In this document: in pieces, positions 7,838 to 15,074 of the stretch | Position numbering within the stretch: position 1 is the first letter of the stretch | Layout of the letters: each line of letters begins with the position of its first letter | Origin: Nitrospirota bacterium | GTDB lineage: Bacteria > Nitrospirota > Nitrospiria > Nitrospirales > UBA8639 | Assembly: GCA_029879555.1 (NCBI GenBank) | Contig: JAOUQB010000013.1 | Span: 1-17,873 of the forward strand | Length of the DNA stretch: 17,873 nucleotides | Direction of reading: 5' to 3' | Position numbers and translations under genes: made by a program | Notes under the pieces: model-generated | The model's database searches: none | The model's input: only the letters and a program-made list of their open reading frames with translations | What the model was told of the DNA's origin: nothing

Positions 7838-8659
7838 TTACCAAATGTTGCCTGCGCCGGGGGTGTAGGAAGCAGAGACCACGCTATTCGTAATCAAGGT
7901 GTCTGATTGCACTACCCCACTAAATTTCGAGGTTGCAGCTTGTGCGTTGATCGCGGAGGCTAGGATTTTGATGACACTTCCTTGAATGGTCACGATGCTA
8001 GCTTGCCCAATCGTCACCCGACCGGCGTTGTCGACCTGGATTGCTGAGGCCATGAGGTTCAATTGACCTTGAAGCGTATTCACGAGACTCGTTAACGAGC
8101 TGACTTGTTGCTCAAGGGTCTGGACCCGCTGCGAAACCGGGTCCATGGGTTGCACCGGAGATGTCGGCAGTGGTTTAGATTTTTGGATGACAGAGCTCTG
8201 TTTTGTTTGAGTGGGAATACGTGTAGCCTGTTGTTGGCGTGCTCTCGTTTGGGACGTCCGCTGGCGGGTCACCGCCCGCGATCGAATCCCACTCACCGAG
8301 CCAATGGACTCAAACCCTATTCCCCCGGGTAGTAATAACACTATATGTTGCTGATCGCCTTCTTCATGTGTAGCGAATGCCTCTGGGGCATCAAGGGGTT
8401 CCTCGTGCGTCGTGTGGATGGCTTCAAGTAGCCACGCTTCTCTCCGTTCTCCCGGAATGACGCGTAGCCATTCCTCGGCCGCTTCCACGGCATACGACCC
8501 CGCATCGAGCACCACGTCACTTCCTTCGGCCGTGGTGAAATGGACCGGTTGCTCCAGTGTCACGGTGGTATCAGCTAAGGCCGGCTGGCTCCCTGCTACA
8601 CACCAGGCCATAATCGCCCCTGCCATGGCTACAAAAAGAGCGGGTTTGTGGTTTCGCAT
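7838..8659 (-). CDS. exported PVHF-domain protein with coiled coil and beta tail
   Basis: A 273-residue protein. Signal peptide residues 1-29 (ALA|DT); PVHF domain ~30-128, shorter in the middle than its paralogs; a basic Arg/Gln/Thr/Pro linker ~129-172; a predicted coiled coil ~175-207 (VQTLEQQVSSLTSLVNTLQG); then a beta-rich tail with VDNAGRVTIGQASIVTIQG, ending YTPGAGNIW. The coiled coil followed by short V/I-x-I strands matches the layout of the two needle proteins of this cluster (12520 and 14618), so this gene links the PVHF family to the spike-like proteins. A trimeric fibre is a reasonable inference. AAGGAGG precedes the ATG. Confidence 0.78.
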   Translation of the reverse strand: MRNHKPALFVAMAGAIMAWCVAGSQPALADTTVTLEQPVHFTTAEGSDVVLDAGSYAVEAAEEWLRVIPGERREAWLLEAIHTTHEEPLDAPEAFATHEEGDQQHIVLLLPGGIGFESIGSVSGIRSRAVTRQRTSQTRARQQQATRIPTQTKQSSVIQKSKPLPTSPVQPMDPVSQRVQTLEQQVSSLTSLVNTLQGQLNLMASAIQVDNAGRVTIGQASIVTIQGSVIKILASAINAQAATSKFSGVVQSDTLITNSVVSASYTPGAGNIW

Positions 8660-8744
8660 AACGCCTCCTTAAATAGGGGGTTTTTGAGAATTCATGTTTT
8701 AGACTTCCGACTCCATCATTCAAGGCTTGGGATGAATTTGAAAA

Positions 8745-9710
8745 TTATTTATCCCAGGTATCACACACAAAACGGGTACTGTCGATGTACCAGCCGTATC
8801 TCCCGCGAAAGGCTTTGCCCACTTTTCCGGAGGGGCAGAAAAACGATTCGTTATACCCTCCGCTTCCGCTCCCGAAACTCCTGCAAGTCCCTTCTTCGCA
8901 ATGCACCGTTGTGGAATATCGAGGTTGCTTCTGTGCAGTGAGCCAATCTCGGCAAAAAAATGTTCCACCATTCACAAATTGGCCTGATCGTACGACGATG
9001 CCTTGGACGGCTTGCCCTTGTGGACATCGGGAAGTTTTCGCCGTGCCGCCGACACCACCAACCGGTCCACGAGTAAACTCATCTCCCAGGAATCCGGTTT
9101 GGGAATTCACTCGTTGGCAAATGATTCCTAACGCATCCAACCAAGACCCGCTCTTATAAATTGCCCCCACCATTATGCTGCCACCGCCACAATCAAGGTT
9201 ATATGAATTCGTGCCCCCTCCTCCTCCAAATACTGGAGTGGAGTATTCAGTTGATGCGGTACTTTTGGTGCTTGAAAGAGTTTTTAAACGTTGAATGGAC
9301 AGCAAGGAGAGAGTACCCCTGGATCGGAGGCCGCTGTAGCTGCCGATGGCTTCCAGGCGCTTGCCACCGGGTAGAAGAAGAGCCAGGTGATGGACATCCG
9401 GCGATTCTCCCTGAGTGGATATGGCCAACGGTTCGGTGAGCGATTCGTCATGGGTGGCTGATTGGGCTTCCAAGAGCAGCGCATCGACAGTTTGCCCGCC
9501 ACTCGTGGTCACGCGTAGCCATGTGTCGGCCAGGGCGAGTTCATACTGCCCGGCAGCAAGTGCCACATCGCTGCCCTCAGCATTGAAAAAGTGCACGGGT
9601 TGCTCCAAGGTCACGGTCGTGTCGGCCAGGGCCGGGGAAAGGCCCGCCATCCACCAACTAATGCATGCCCCGGTTAGGGTTAACAAGATCCTGGTTTTGC
9701 TCTGTCGCAT
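8745..9710 (-). CDS. exported PVHF-domain protein with three-fold lectin-like domain (copy C)
   Basis: A 321-residue paralog of copies A and B. GGAGGT before the ATG at 9710 and an immediately following signal peptide (MRQSKTR, hydrophobic core, ALA|DT) fix the start; a longer frame to 9755 adds 15 unsupported residues. The PVHF domain (TTVTLEQPVHF, AEGSDVALAAGQYELA, LLLPGGKRLEAIGSYSGLR) is followed by three Gly/Cys units: FGGGGG...LDC...IICQRV; GPVGGVGG...RC...FFCRDW; GSGSGG...FFCPSGKVGKAFRGRYGWY...FVCDTWDK. The third unit is closely similar to that of copy A, so these are recent tandem duplicates that have diverged mainly in the middle unit. Confidence 0.82.
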   Translation of the reverse strand: MRQSKTRILLTLTGACISWWMAGLSPALADTTVTLEQPVHFFNAEGSDVALAAGQYELALADTWLRVTTSGGQTVDALLLEAQSATHDESLTEPLAISTQGESPDVHHLALLLPGGKRLEAIGSYSGLRSRGTLSLLSIQRLKTLSSTKSTASTEYSTPVFGGGGGTNSYNLDCGGGSIMVGAIYKSGSWLDALGIICQRVNSQTGFLGDEFTRGPVGGVGGTAKTSRCPQGQAVQGIVVRSGQFVNGGTFFCRDWLTAQKQPRYSTTVHCEEGTCRSFGSGSGGYNESFFCPSGKVGKAFRGRYGWYIDSTRFVCDTWDK

Positions 9711-9768
9711 AAGACCTCCATCCGTTGAATACAAGGAAAAATTCCTGCCTATCAAGACCGTTCTTTGA

Positions 9769-11946
9769 TTATCGAACCGCTGCCTCAGCCAGTTGCAACA
9801 CGCTTCGGTTATACCGTTCCAAGGCTTTTCGAGTATCTTCTGTATGCGTGGTGGCTAAAATAATAATTTGTTGTTTCGAGGGTAGGTACCGGAGCAGCGC
9901 TGACAATGGACCGGCATGCCGTTGAATCGCGGCGTAGGATCGATTGTTTTTTAACGCATCTTTGGCTTCATCGATAACTTTGCCATAGGCATAATGGGCT
10001 CCGGCTTTGACGCTCCCGACAATGATGGTATTGATGAGCGCCTTCCATGTAATATCTGGTATCACCTTCGCAACGCCAGAGGCGATACCGCCCACTTCGG
10101 GTACGAGGCCGGCGACACTCTGAGCGACTGTTCCTCCTAGCTGTTCTCCAAAGTCCAGCGTCTCGACTGCGGATCGAATGAGGAAACTTCCCCCGCCAGG
10201 TATTTCACTATCGAGATAGTTTTTCCCGACCACTCGGATGATTTCCATGCCAATGTCGATATAGAGGGACTCGGTCCATGGAGCATTTGGGTCGAGGGCC
10301 GTACGGACCCCACTCAAGGCCTGCTGGCGTTGTGAGGGGTTATTCAAGAACTTTGTCAGGGACTCGACCTGCGATGCGGCTCTGTACAACTCGCGTGGGT
10401 TTAGCAATTGGTCGGCCAACACCGCATTTTTGATGTCGAGGATGTCCCCCAAACCTGGCACGACGTCTTTCAATAACTCTTTGGCGTCGTCACCGGCGAG
10501 TCCTCGACTCACGATGCTGTTGGAGATTGCCCTGGCATGGGCCGTCTCTGGGTATTGTGGCGGAAGACTTCTGGCTTGAATTCTGGCTTGTGCGATGTCC
10601 TGGGGACTTAAGGCCAGTGCGGCTGACAGAAGGTCACCGATTTGTTGACTCAAGCTTCCGTACAGAATGGGGGCCACCTGGTTGTCAAACATGCGTTGTC
10701 CTTGAACCTTGATTGTTTGCTGGAGTTGCCCGGATGTTGCCTGCATGTTCTGAAAGTGGGGACGGACGAACTGCATGAGGCAGCGCCCGCCTGGTCCCTT
10801 GTTTGCTAATTTTTCGAGAGATCGAAACGCCATGCCGATGAGTTCTGGTCCCTGGGGAGCGGTGCGGGAAGGATTCCGAAGGGCTTGCAGTTGTTCCGCC
10901 ATGATGTCCCCAAAGCTTTCTTCCCAGTCTTTCATGACTTCTAAAAATAACCAGTTGGCAAACTCAGGCGGGCTTGCGACAAAACGTTGAACCAGTTGGG
11001 GCACATTCACAGACCCCTGACCAGATTGTTGTCGGAGACAGGCGAACAACGGTTCCAGGTTGAGTTTTCTGACCGCCTCCAGGGTTTGAATTTCGCTTTG
11101 GAGTGTTGCGACCATGGGATTGTTTTGGACGTTGTTGATCTGCGTTTGGACTGCACCCCCGATGGCTTGCCCCACTTGTCTGGCCCCTTGTTCGACCGCC
11201 CGTTTGGCTCGTAGTGCTGCCGCTCTAGCGTCTTGTGCTCCCTGTTGCACTCCACGTTGAACGCGAGAGGCGGCCTGCCTGGCACGGCGTTGGGCTTGTT
11301 GCGCAGCTTGTTGAGTGCGCTGTCGTGCTTGGTCAACGGCTTGTTGACCCTGCTGAGCAGCTTGTTGCGCCGCTTCTTGAGCTTGTTGGGCTGCCTGTTG
11401 AGCGGCCTCCTGCGCCTGCTGAGCGGCTTGCTGAGCCGCGTTGGCTGCGTCGGAAGCCGCATCGTTGGCTGTGGATGAGGCCTGGTTGTAGGCATTGGTC
11501 GCGGTTTTTTTGGCGTTGTTAAACGCTTGCCCGAGATTGAACCCTCTCGGGCGAATCCCACTGTAGGTGCCGGTGGCTTCCAAGCTTTGCTGGCCAGGAA
11601 GCAGCAGCATGACAAATTGAAGGTCGGCTTCCTCGGGGGAGTCCCCAGAAAAAGCCATGGCCAAGGGATAATCAATAGCCAAGGGATGGGCGTGTCGATC
11701 GACTTCGATGAGTACCGCATCCCGTCGTTCTCCCGGCACTAAGCGAATCCATTCGTCTGCCGATTCCACATCATAGAGGCCTGGCCCGACTTCTACGTCG
11801 CTCCCGTCCGCCGCTAGGAAGTGCACCGCCTTCTCTAAGTGAATCGAGGTAAAGGGATCGTCGATGTTCCCCTGGCTCGTCGCGGGAAACCAACAGAGCG
11901 ATACAGAAATACAGATGAGAATGCATAAGGGGGTTCGATGCCTCAT
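9769..11946 (-). CDS. exported PVHF-domain protein with long hendecad coiled coil
   Basis: A 725-residue protein, the largest in the cluster. The start at 11946 is chosen because AGGAG lies eight bases upstream and a hydrophobic signal-like segment follows (residues 7-24); an extension to 12054 would overlap the next gene. PVHF domain ~33-135 (EKAVHFLAADGSDVEVGPG, TGTYSGIRPRG). Residues 170-268 are nine successive 11-residue units, the first two identical (AAQQAAQQAQE), later ones diverging (for example AVDQARQRTQQ). A hendecad period implies a right-handed or straight helical rod, as in some tail-length proteins. Residues ~280-725 are a mostly helical domain with Gly/Ala-rich hydrophobic stretches near 570-640. 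No known family is recognised. It could be a rod or length-setting subunit, but that is speculation. Confidence 0.8.
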   Translation of the reverse strand: MRHRTPLCILICISVSLCWFPATSQGNIDDPFTSIHLEKAVHFLAADGSDVEVGPGLYDVESADEWIRLVPGERRDAVLIEVDRHAHPLAIDYPLAMAFSGDSPEEADLQFVMLLLPGQQSLEATGTYSGIRPRGFNLGQAFNNAKKTATNAYNQASSTANDAASDAANAAQQAAQQAQEAAQQAAQQAQEAAQQAAQQGQQAVDQARQRTQQAAQQAQRRARQAASRVQRGVQQGAQDARAAALRAKRAVEQGARQVGQAIGGAVQTQINNVQNNPMVATLQSEIQTLEAVRKLNLEPLFACLRQQSGQGSVNVPQLVQRFVASPPEFANWLFLEVMKDWEESFGDIMAEQLQALRNPSRTAPQGPELIGMAFRSLEKLANKGPGGRCLMQFVRPHFQNMQATSGQLQQTIKVQGQRMFDNQVAPILYGSLSQQIGDLLSAALALSPQDIAQARIQARSLPPQYPETAHARAISNSIVSRGLAGDDAKELLKDVVPGLGDILDIKNAVLADQLLNPRELYRAASQVESLTKFLNNPSQRQQALSGVRTALDPNAPWTESLYIDIGMEIIRVVGKNYLDSEIPGGGSFLIRSAVETLDFGEQLGGTVAQSVAGLVPEVGGIASGVAKVIPDITWKALINTIIVGSVKAGAHYAYGKVIDEAKDALKNNRSYAAIQRHAGPLSALLRYLPSKQQIIILATTHTEDTRKALERYNRSVLQLAEAAVR
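11143..11439 (-). repeat. 33-base (hendecad) coding repeats
   Basis: Nine tandem units of 33 bases within the gene at 9769-11946 encode 11-residue Ala/Gln-rich units. The first two units translate identically and the rest diverge gradually, which suggests growth by tandem duplication. Confidence 0.7.
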
Positions 11947-11989
11947 AGTCGAGCTCCTATTCGTAGAAATGTAAGAGATGAGGAAATGT

Positions 11990-12520
11990 CTAGGGGACGA
12001 AGACTGTGGTACTACCAGAGACCACTTTTCCTCCGGCGACGGTACTCGTGACATGTGCGACCGACTTGCTGCCGTTGTTCAGTTTGACTTGGGGAGCTTT
12101 GAGGTGGAGAGTTGCGGCCCCTTCAATGTTTGTGTTTTTTCCGCTCTTGACCAACACATCCTTTCCGCTGGTCAGACTGAGATCTTCGCCTACTGTGAGG
12201 TTGGTGTCTTTTCCCGCCGTCATCGTGAGGGCTTGTACTGCGTTCAGGCTAAGATTCTCAGCCTGGATGGTCGTGCCGTTTTGGCTAATGTGAACGACCG
12301 ACCGAAGGGCATTCACTTGACCCTGAAGGTGGGCGACTTGTTGTTTCAATGCCGTGATTTGTTGGTTCAGGTATTCCGGGGTGATTTGTAATTGTTGGAC
12401 TGAGCCCCGTTGTTGTTGCATGGGCGGTCGTTGAATCTGACGTGTTCCGGGGTCGGCGGCCTGGGCCACGGAAGTCATAAGCACACAGGTTGTGATGGCT
12501 ATGGTCATAAAGATGTGCAT
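11990..12520 (-). CDS. exported octad-repeat needle protein with apex-like end
   Basis: A 176-residue protein. AGGAGG seven bases upstream and a signal peptide (AQA|AD near residue 21) place the start at 12520 rather than 12574. A Gln-rich segment is followed by a coiled coil at ~48-76 (LNQQITALKQQVAHLQGQVN). From ~98 come eight-residue units with Gly at the same place: LTMTAGKD, TNLTVGED, LSLTSGKD, VLVKSGKN, TNIEGAAT. This is the period of the gp5/VgrG triple-stranded beta-helix needle. The last ~35 residues (KLNNGSKSVAHV, then GGKVVSGSTTVFVP) resemble the tip of gpV-type spikes and the start of PAAR motifs. In ordinary systems this region is the C-terminus of VgrG or gpV; here it is separate and exported. 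The beta-helix is well supported; the tip assignment is an inference. Confidence 0.8.
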   Translation of the reverse strand: MHIFMTIAITTCVLMTSVAQAADPGTRQIQRPPMQQQRGSVQQLQITPEYLNQQITALKQQVAHLQGQVNALRSVVHISQNGTTIQAENLSLNAVQALTMTAGKDTNLTVGEDLSLTSGKDVLVKSGKNTNIEGAATLHLKAPQVKLNNGSKSVAHVTSTVAGGKVVSGSTTVFVP

Positions 12521-12587
12521 GATTCGCCTCCTGATGATTGAGTTGAGATCGTTGGTAGGGTACGTCGTTTCCATTGATGGTTTCCGT

Positions 12588-12728
12588 CTATGGTTGCAGG
12601 GCGAGTCGCCAGTCCTGATTGCTAAGCCCGCGTCTAAAAAAGTATCGACGCCAATGAGGCAAAGAAGCCCTCAGATAAAGCCAATTTTTTTCCATCGGTG
12701 GTGAAGATTGTTGTGAGGTCTGTGTCAT
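12588..12728 (-). CDS. 46-residue basic ORF between tube and needle genes
   Basis: The frame from ATG at 12728 has AGGAGAG about eight bases upstream and stops 67 bases before the next gene's start. The peptide starts MTQTSQQSSP and has a Trp/Arg-rich centre (HWRRYFFRRG, then QDWRLALQP at the end). It has no signal peptide or membrane segment, so unlike its neighbours it would stay in the cytoplasm. The ribosome binding site and the snug fit in a 247-base gap support expression. No family recognised. Confidence 0.45.
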   Translation of the reverse strand: MTQTSQQSSPPMEKNWLYLRASLPHWRRYFFRRGLSNQDWRLALQP

Positions 12729-12768
12729 GGTTCTCTCCTGAACGGGTTTCTCCCAGCTTGCGCGGTCA

Positions 12769-13962
12769 TTACTTTTGCGGAAGACTGGGGTTTAGGTTTT
12801 GTCTTCGCGGCTGTCTGCGTGACTTTGGCTGAAGCGGGACAACCTTCTGCTGAGTGAACGGGACCGTGTTTTTTCTGGGAACTGTCTGTTGTGAAACTCC
12901 ACTGGATTCAACACCGGGAAATTGCGTCAATTGGGCGGTTTCGCAATACATTTCGATTTGGACGTGCGGGGTCCCCTCTCTGGTCACGGGAGCCATTCTG
13001 AAAATTCCAAGATTATTCAGCGCCAACGTCGCTAAGACGGTTTGCCCATCCGAAGACAGCCATTCCAGGACACCGTGCTTGGTATTGCCGGCCAGCTGTC
13101 CTTGAAGTACAAAGGCCGAAAACCAGGCCGTAAACGGTCCAGCCTGATGGTAAGGAATTGTGATGACCACATTTCCGACCTGGAGACGTCCACCCCTTAC
13201 GCGAGATTCCCCAGCGCTTCCTCCGTCCCGATAGCTAATGATTTCCTGCTTCACGACAAAGGGCTCAATGCGTTGAACGAAGGCACAGGCCTGTTCCAGC
13301 CCTTGAATTTGCAGTCGAAATCGTCCTGTGTGGAAGCCACTTTGATTTGCCGGAGGTGGGGCCACGGCCTGCCCGGAGGCCGGTTGATACCCGATCCTTT
13401 CGGGCGTCACCGTCATTTGCCAATAGGTTGGTTCATTCGTGGTAACGTCTAACCCAGGGAACACGACTTCTTTGATCAGCGCATTCTGGAGTTCCCGCCG
13501 CTCGATGATTTGACCGTTTTGGTTGACGAACGCGATGGCTCCATTTTTCCTAGGATTTTGGCGATTCAAGGTTTTGGCAATCCATTGAAAGAACGGTCCG
13601 GACATATTGGCTCCGAAGGTCAGGACTATGTCTTCATATTTCAGCCTGCCCAGACGTTTACTCAAAACCGTGGAATTGCCATCTTGATAGGAAATAATCT
13701 CTCCCGAGACGAACCCGCTTTCCAGCGACTGCAAGGGACCCACTGTGGCACCATCGAGTTCAAGCACATACCGAATGGTACTCTCAGTTTGAATGACTCG
13801 GGCGGATTGTGCCGCATACACAGAATGAGATCGCTCTGTCAGGAATGGCCATCCACATGCCAGGATCCCTCCTGTGAAGATGGCGGTTTTCGTGAGGAAC
13901 TCTCTCCGGCTTTGGGCGGTTGAGTGTGTGTGGGATCGATGTGTTAATTTCGGGCGTTGCAT
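12769..13962 (-). CDS. Tat-exported tandem tail-tube (gp19/Hcp-like) protein
   Basis: A 397-residue protein. Residues 18-24 (SRREFLT) are a textbook twin-arginine motif (R19, R20), followed by a hydrophobic stretch and an A-x-A type site VYA|AQ near residue 50, so it should leave the cytoplasm folded. Two related domains follow. Domain 1 (~63-190) has SGEIISYQDGNS, GRLKYEDIVLTFG, GPFFQWI, NGQIIERRELQNA. Domain 2 (~213-347) has KQEIISYRDGGS, GRLQVGNVVITIP, GPFTAWFSAF, DGQTVLATLALNN. This pattern of (Y/S)-x-DG, a GxxxxxxxxL strand and W in the central helix is that of the phage tail-tube family (T4 gp19-like, TIGR02241-type) found in contractile injection systems. The C-terminal ~45 residues are basic and Pro/Gln-rich. 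GGAAG-type ribosome site before the ATG at 13962. Tube fold assignment is by motif recognition, not a search. Confidence 0.82.
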   Translation of the reverse strand: MQRPKLTHRSHTHSTAQSRREFLTKTAIFTGGILACGWPFLTERSHSVYAAQSARVIQTESTIRYVLELDGATVGPLQSLESGFVSGEIISYQDGNSTVLSKRLGRLKYEDIVLTFGANMSGPFFQWIAKTLNRQNPRKNGAIAFVNQNGQIIERRELQNALIKEVVFPGLDVTTNEPTYWQMTVTPERIGYQPASGQAVAPPPANQSGFHTGRFRLQIQGLEQACAFVQRIEPFVVKQEIISYRDGGSAGESRVRGGRLQVGNVVITIPYHQAGPFTAWFSAFVLQGQLAGNTKHGVLEWLSSDGQTVLATLALNNLGIFRMAPVTREGTPHVQIEMYCETAQLTQFPGVESSGVSQQTVPRKNTVPFTQQKVVPLQPKSRRQPRRQNLNPSLPQK

Positions 13963-14045
13963 GGATCGCTTCCTTTCATGAAGGCTGGCTGAGGCCAGAA
14001 GGTATTAGCATTCGTTCATGCTTCAGGCTTTGGTTGGCTCACGGG

Positions 14046-14618
14046 TCAATTGGTCGTCACTTTGGAACCCTTAATGATTACCGGGCCAGACCCTTTGATG
14101 ACAACCTTGTTCCCTTTAATATCGATATCCCCGTTCTTATTGAGGACAATAGAGGATTTACCGGCTTGTAAGGTTAAGCGATCACCGGCGGTAATGATCA
14201 TCTGTTTTCCTACGGCCATGGTTCGGTTGATGCCCACGTTTTCTGCCAAGCTCTGTCCAACCGTGAGGGTCATATCCTTACCGATCCTCGTGCTTTGATT
14301 GGTGCCGACGGTGCGGTTATGGTTGAGACCGATCGTTTCCGTTTGGGTTTTCCCCACCTCTGTGAGTTGATCCGCGCTCACGGAGCTCTTGGCATTGCCT
14401 CCGGTCACCTCCTGTTTGTGCTGTCTGGCACGTATAACTAGCGTGCCGTCTTTGGCAACGTTGATAAGGGACCGGACTGTGCCCAGTTCTTGTTGAAGAG
14501 CTGATATCTGTCGCTGTAATTGCTGAATCTGTTGAGCGGTCTTGGGGTCGGCGGCGTGCGACACGGAAGTGTGGAATAACAGGCCTATTGTGAGTGCTAT
14601 AAGGAGGGTGCGCATCAT
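14046..14618 (-). CDS. exported octad-repeat spike/needle protein
   Basis: A 190-residue protein, first gene of the cluster. Signal peptide residues 1-22 (SHA|AD); coiled coil ~27-52 (IQQLQRQISALQQELGTV); then about 13 eight-residue units from ~86 to 189, for example TEVGKTQT, ETIGLNHN, RTVGTNQS, TRIGKDMT, LTVGQSLA, ENVGINRT. The VGxxxxxx octad is the hallmark of the gp5/VgrG triple-stranded beta-helix needle. It is exactly the part missing from the VgrG-like protein encoded at 3773-5380. Two adjacent ATGs (14618, 14615) follow GGAAAGGAA; either may be used. No toxin domain or transmembrane segment beyond the signal peptide is seen. Confidence 0.85.
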   Translation of the reverse strand: MMRTLLIALTIGLLFHTSVSHAADPKTAQQIQQLQRQISALQQELGTVRSLINVAKDGTLVIRARQHKQEVTGGNAKSSVSADQLTEVGKTQTETIGLNHNRTVGTNQSTRIGKDMTLTVGQSLAENVGINRTMAVGKQMIITAGDRLTLQAGKSSIVLNKNGDIDIKGNKVVIKGSGPVIIKGSKVTTN

Positions 14619-14778
14619 TCAATTCCTTTCCAAGCTAGGGAGACAAGAATCGCTGTAATTGTTTCTCGGTTGTTAGCAGGTCTGTCGCACGAACCTCCTT
14701 TGTGGTTCAATCCTTTTTGGCATTTATCAGGACCAAGGATTTGGGATAGCGGGTAGTGTACTGAGGCTAACAAAAAAA

Positions 14779-14794
14779 TGTGAAGTAAATCACA
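14779..14794. promoter_or_regulatory. CRP-family-like operator upstream of the cluster
   Basis: TGTGAAGTAAATCACA is a perfect TGTGA-N6-TCACA palindrome flanked by A/T runs, matching the consensus of CRP/FNR-superfamily activators. It lies about 160 bases before the first gene of the - strand cluster. A possible -10 (TACACT, 14760-14755 on the - strand) is about 39 bases from its centre, near but not exactly at a class II position. The 14619-14887 stretch otherwise holds no gene I can support. Confidence 0.5.
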
Positions 14795-14800
14795 GCTTTT

Positions 14801-14822
14801 GATAAGGGGTCAGACTCGAATT
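14801..14822. repeat. GGGGTCAGACTCGAATT-type element end
   Basis: The sequence AGGGGTCAGACTCGAATTT matches a motif I recall flanking IS200-like REP-associated transposases in several bacteria. A remnant of such a transposase lies about 250 bases away, so this is probably one end of the decayed element. Assignment rests on recall of the motif, not on a second copy in the window. Confidence 0.35.
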
Positions 14823-14887
14823 TGTTGAAAGCGTTTCCATTTCTAATCACAGAGTACTCGTCTGACTACATTTTACGGCTCGGTCGG

Positions 14888-15058
14888 TTACGGGGTGTTG
14901 GCTTGATGCCCGAAGGCGGCGGGTTCAGTGAGGCCGACTTGTTCCAGCAAAGTTGCTCGTTGAGTGAGGAGGTCGGTGTTTCCGGGTTTATCATGAATCA
15001 GGGTTTGTAAGGCAGTTATCGCGTCGTACCATTGTCCTTTTTGGGCGTAGCCTTCCGG
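14888..15058 (-). pseudogene. C-terminal remnant of a TPR-like protein
   Basis: The - strand frame ending at 14888 reads EGYAQKGQWYDAITALQTL followed by LLTQRATLLEQVGLTEPA. This has the spacing of one TPR helix pair plus a capping helix. No start codon or upstream part is present: just upstream the sequence turns into the transposase remnant. The gene was probably truncated by insertion or rearrangement. Confidence 0.45.
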
Positions 15059-15074
15059 AGAATAGAGCGGGTGA

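Noticed and set aside
11235..11522. Open + strand frames opposite the Ala/Gln coiled coil
   Set aside because: Leu/Arg-rich mirror translation of a low-complexity repeat, with no ribosome site.
11947..12054. Longer start for the hendecad protein at 12054
   Set aside because: It would overlap the neighbouring needle gene by 65 bases and place 36 unsupported residues before the signal segment.
14822..15010. Open + strand frame of 62 codons
   Set aside because: The - strand encodes the TPR-like tail here; the + frame has no ribosome site or recognisable content.
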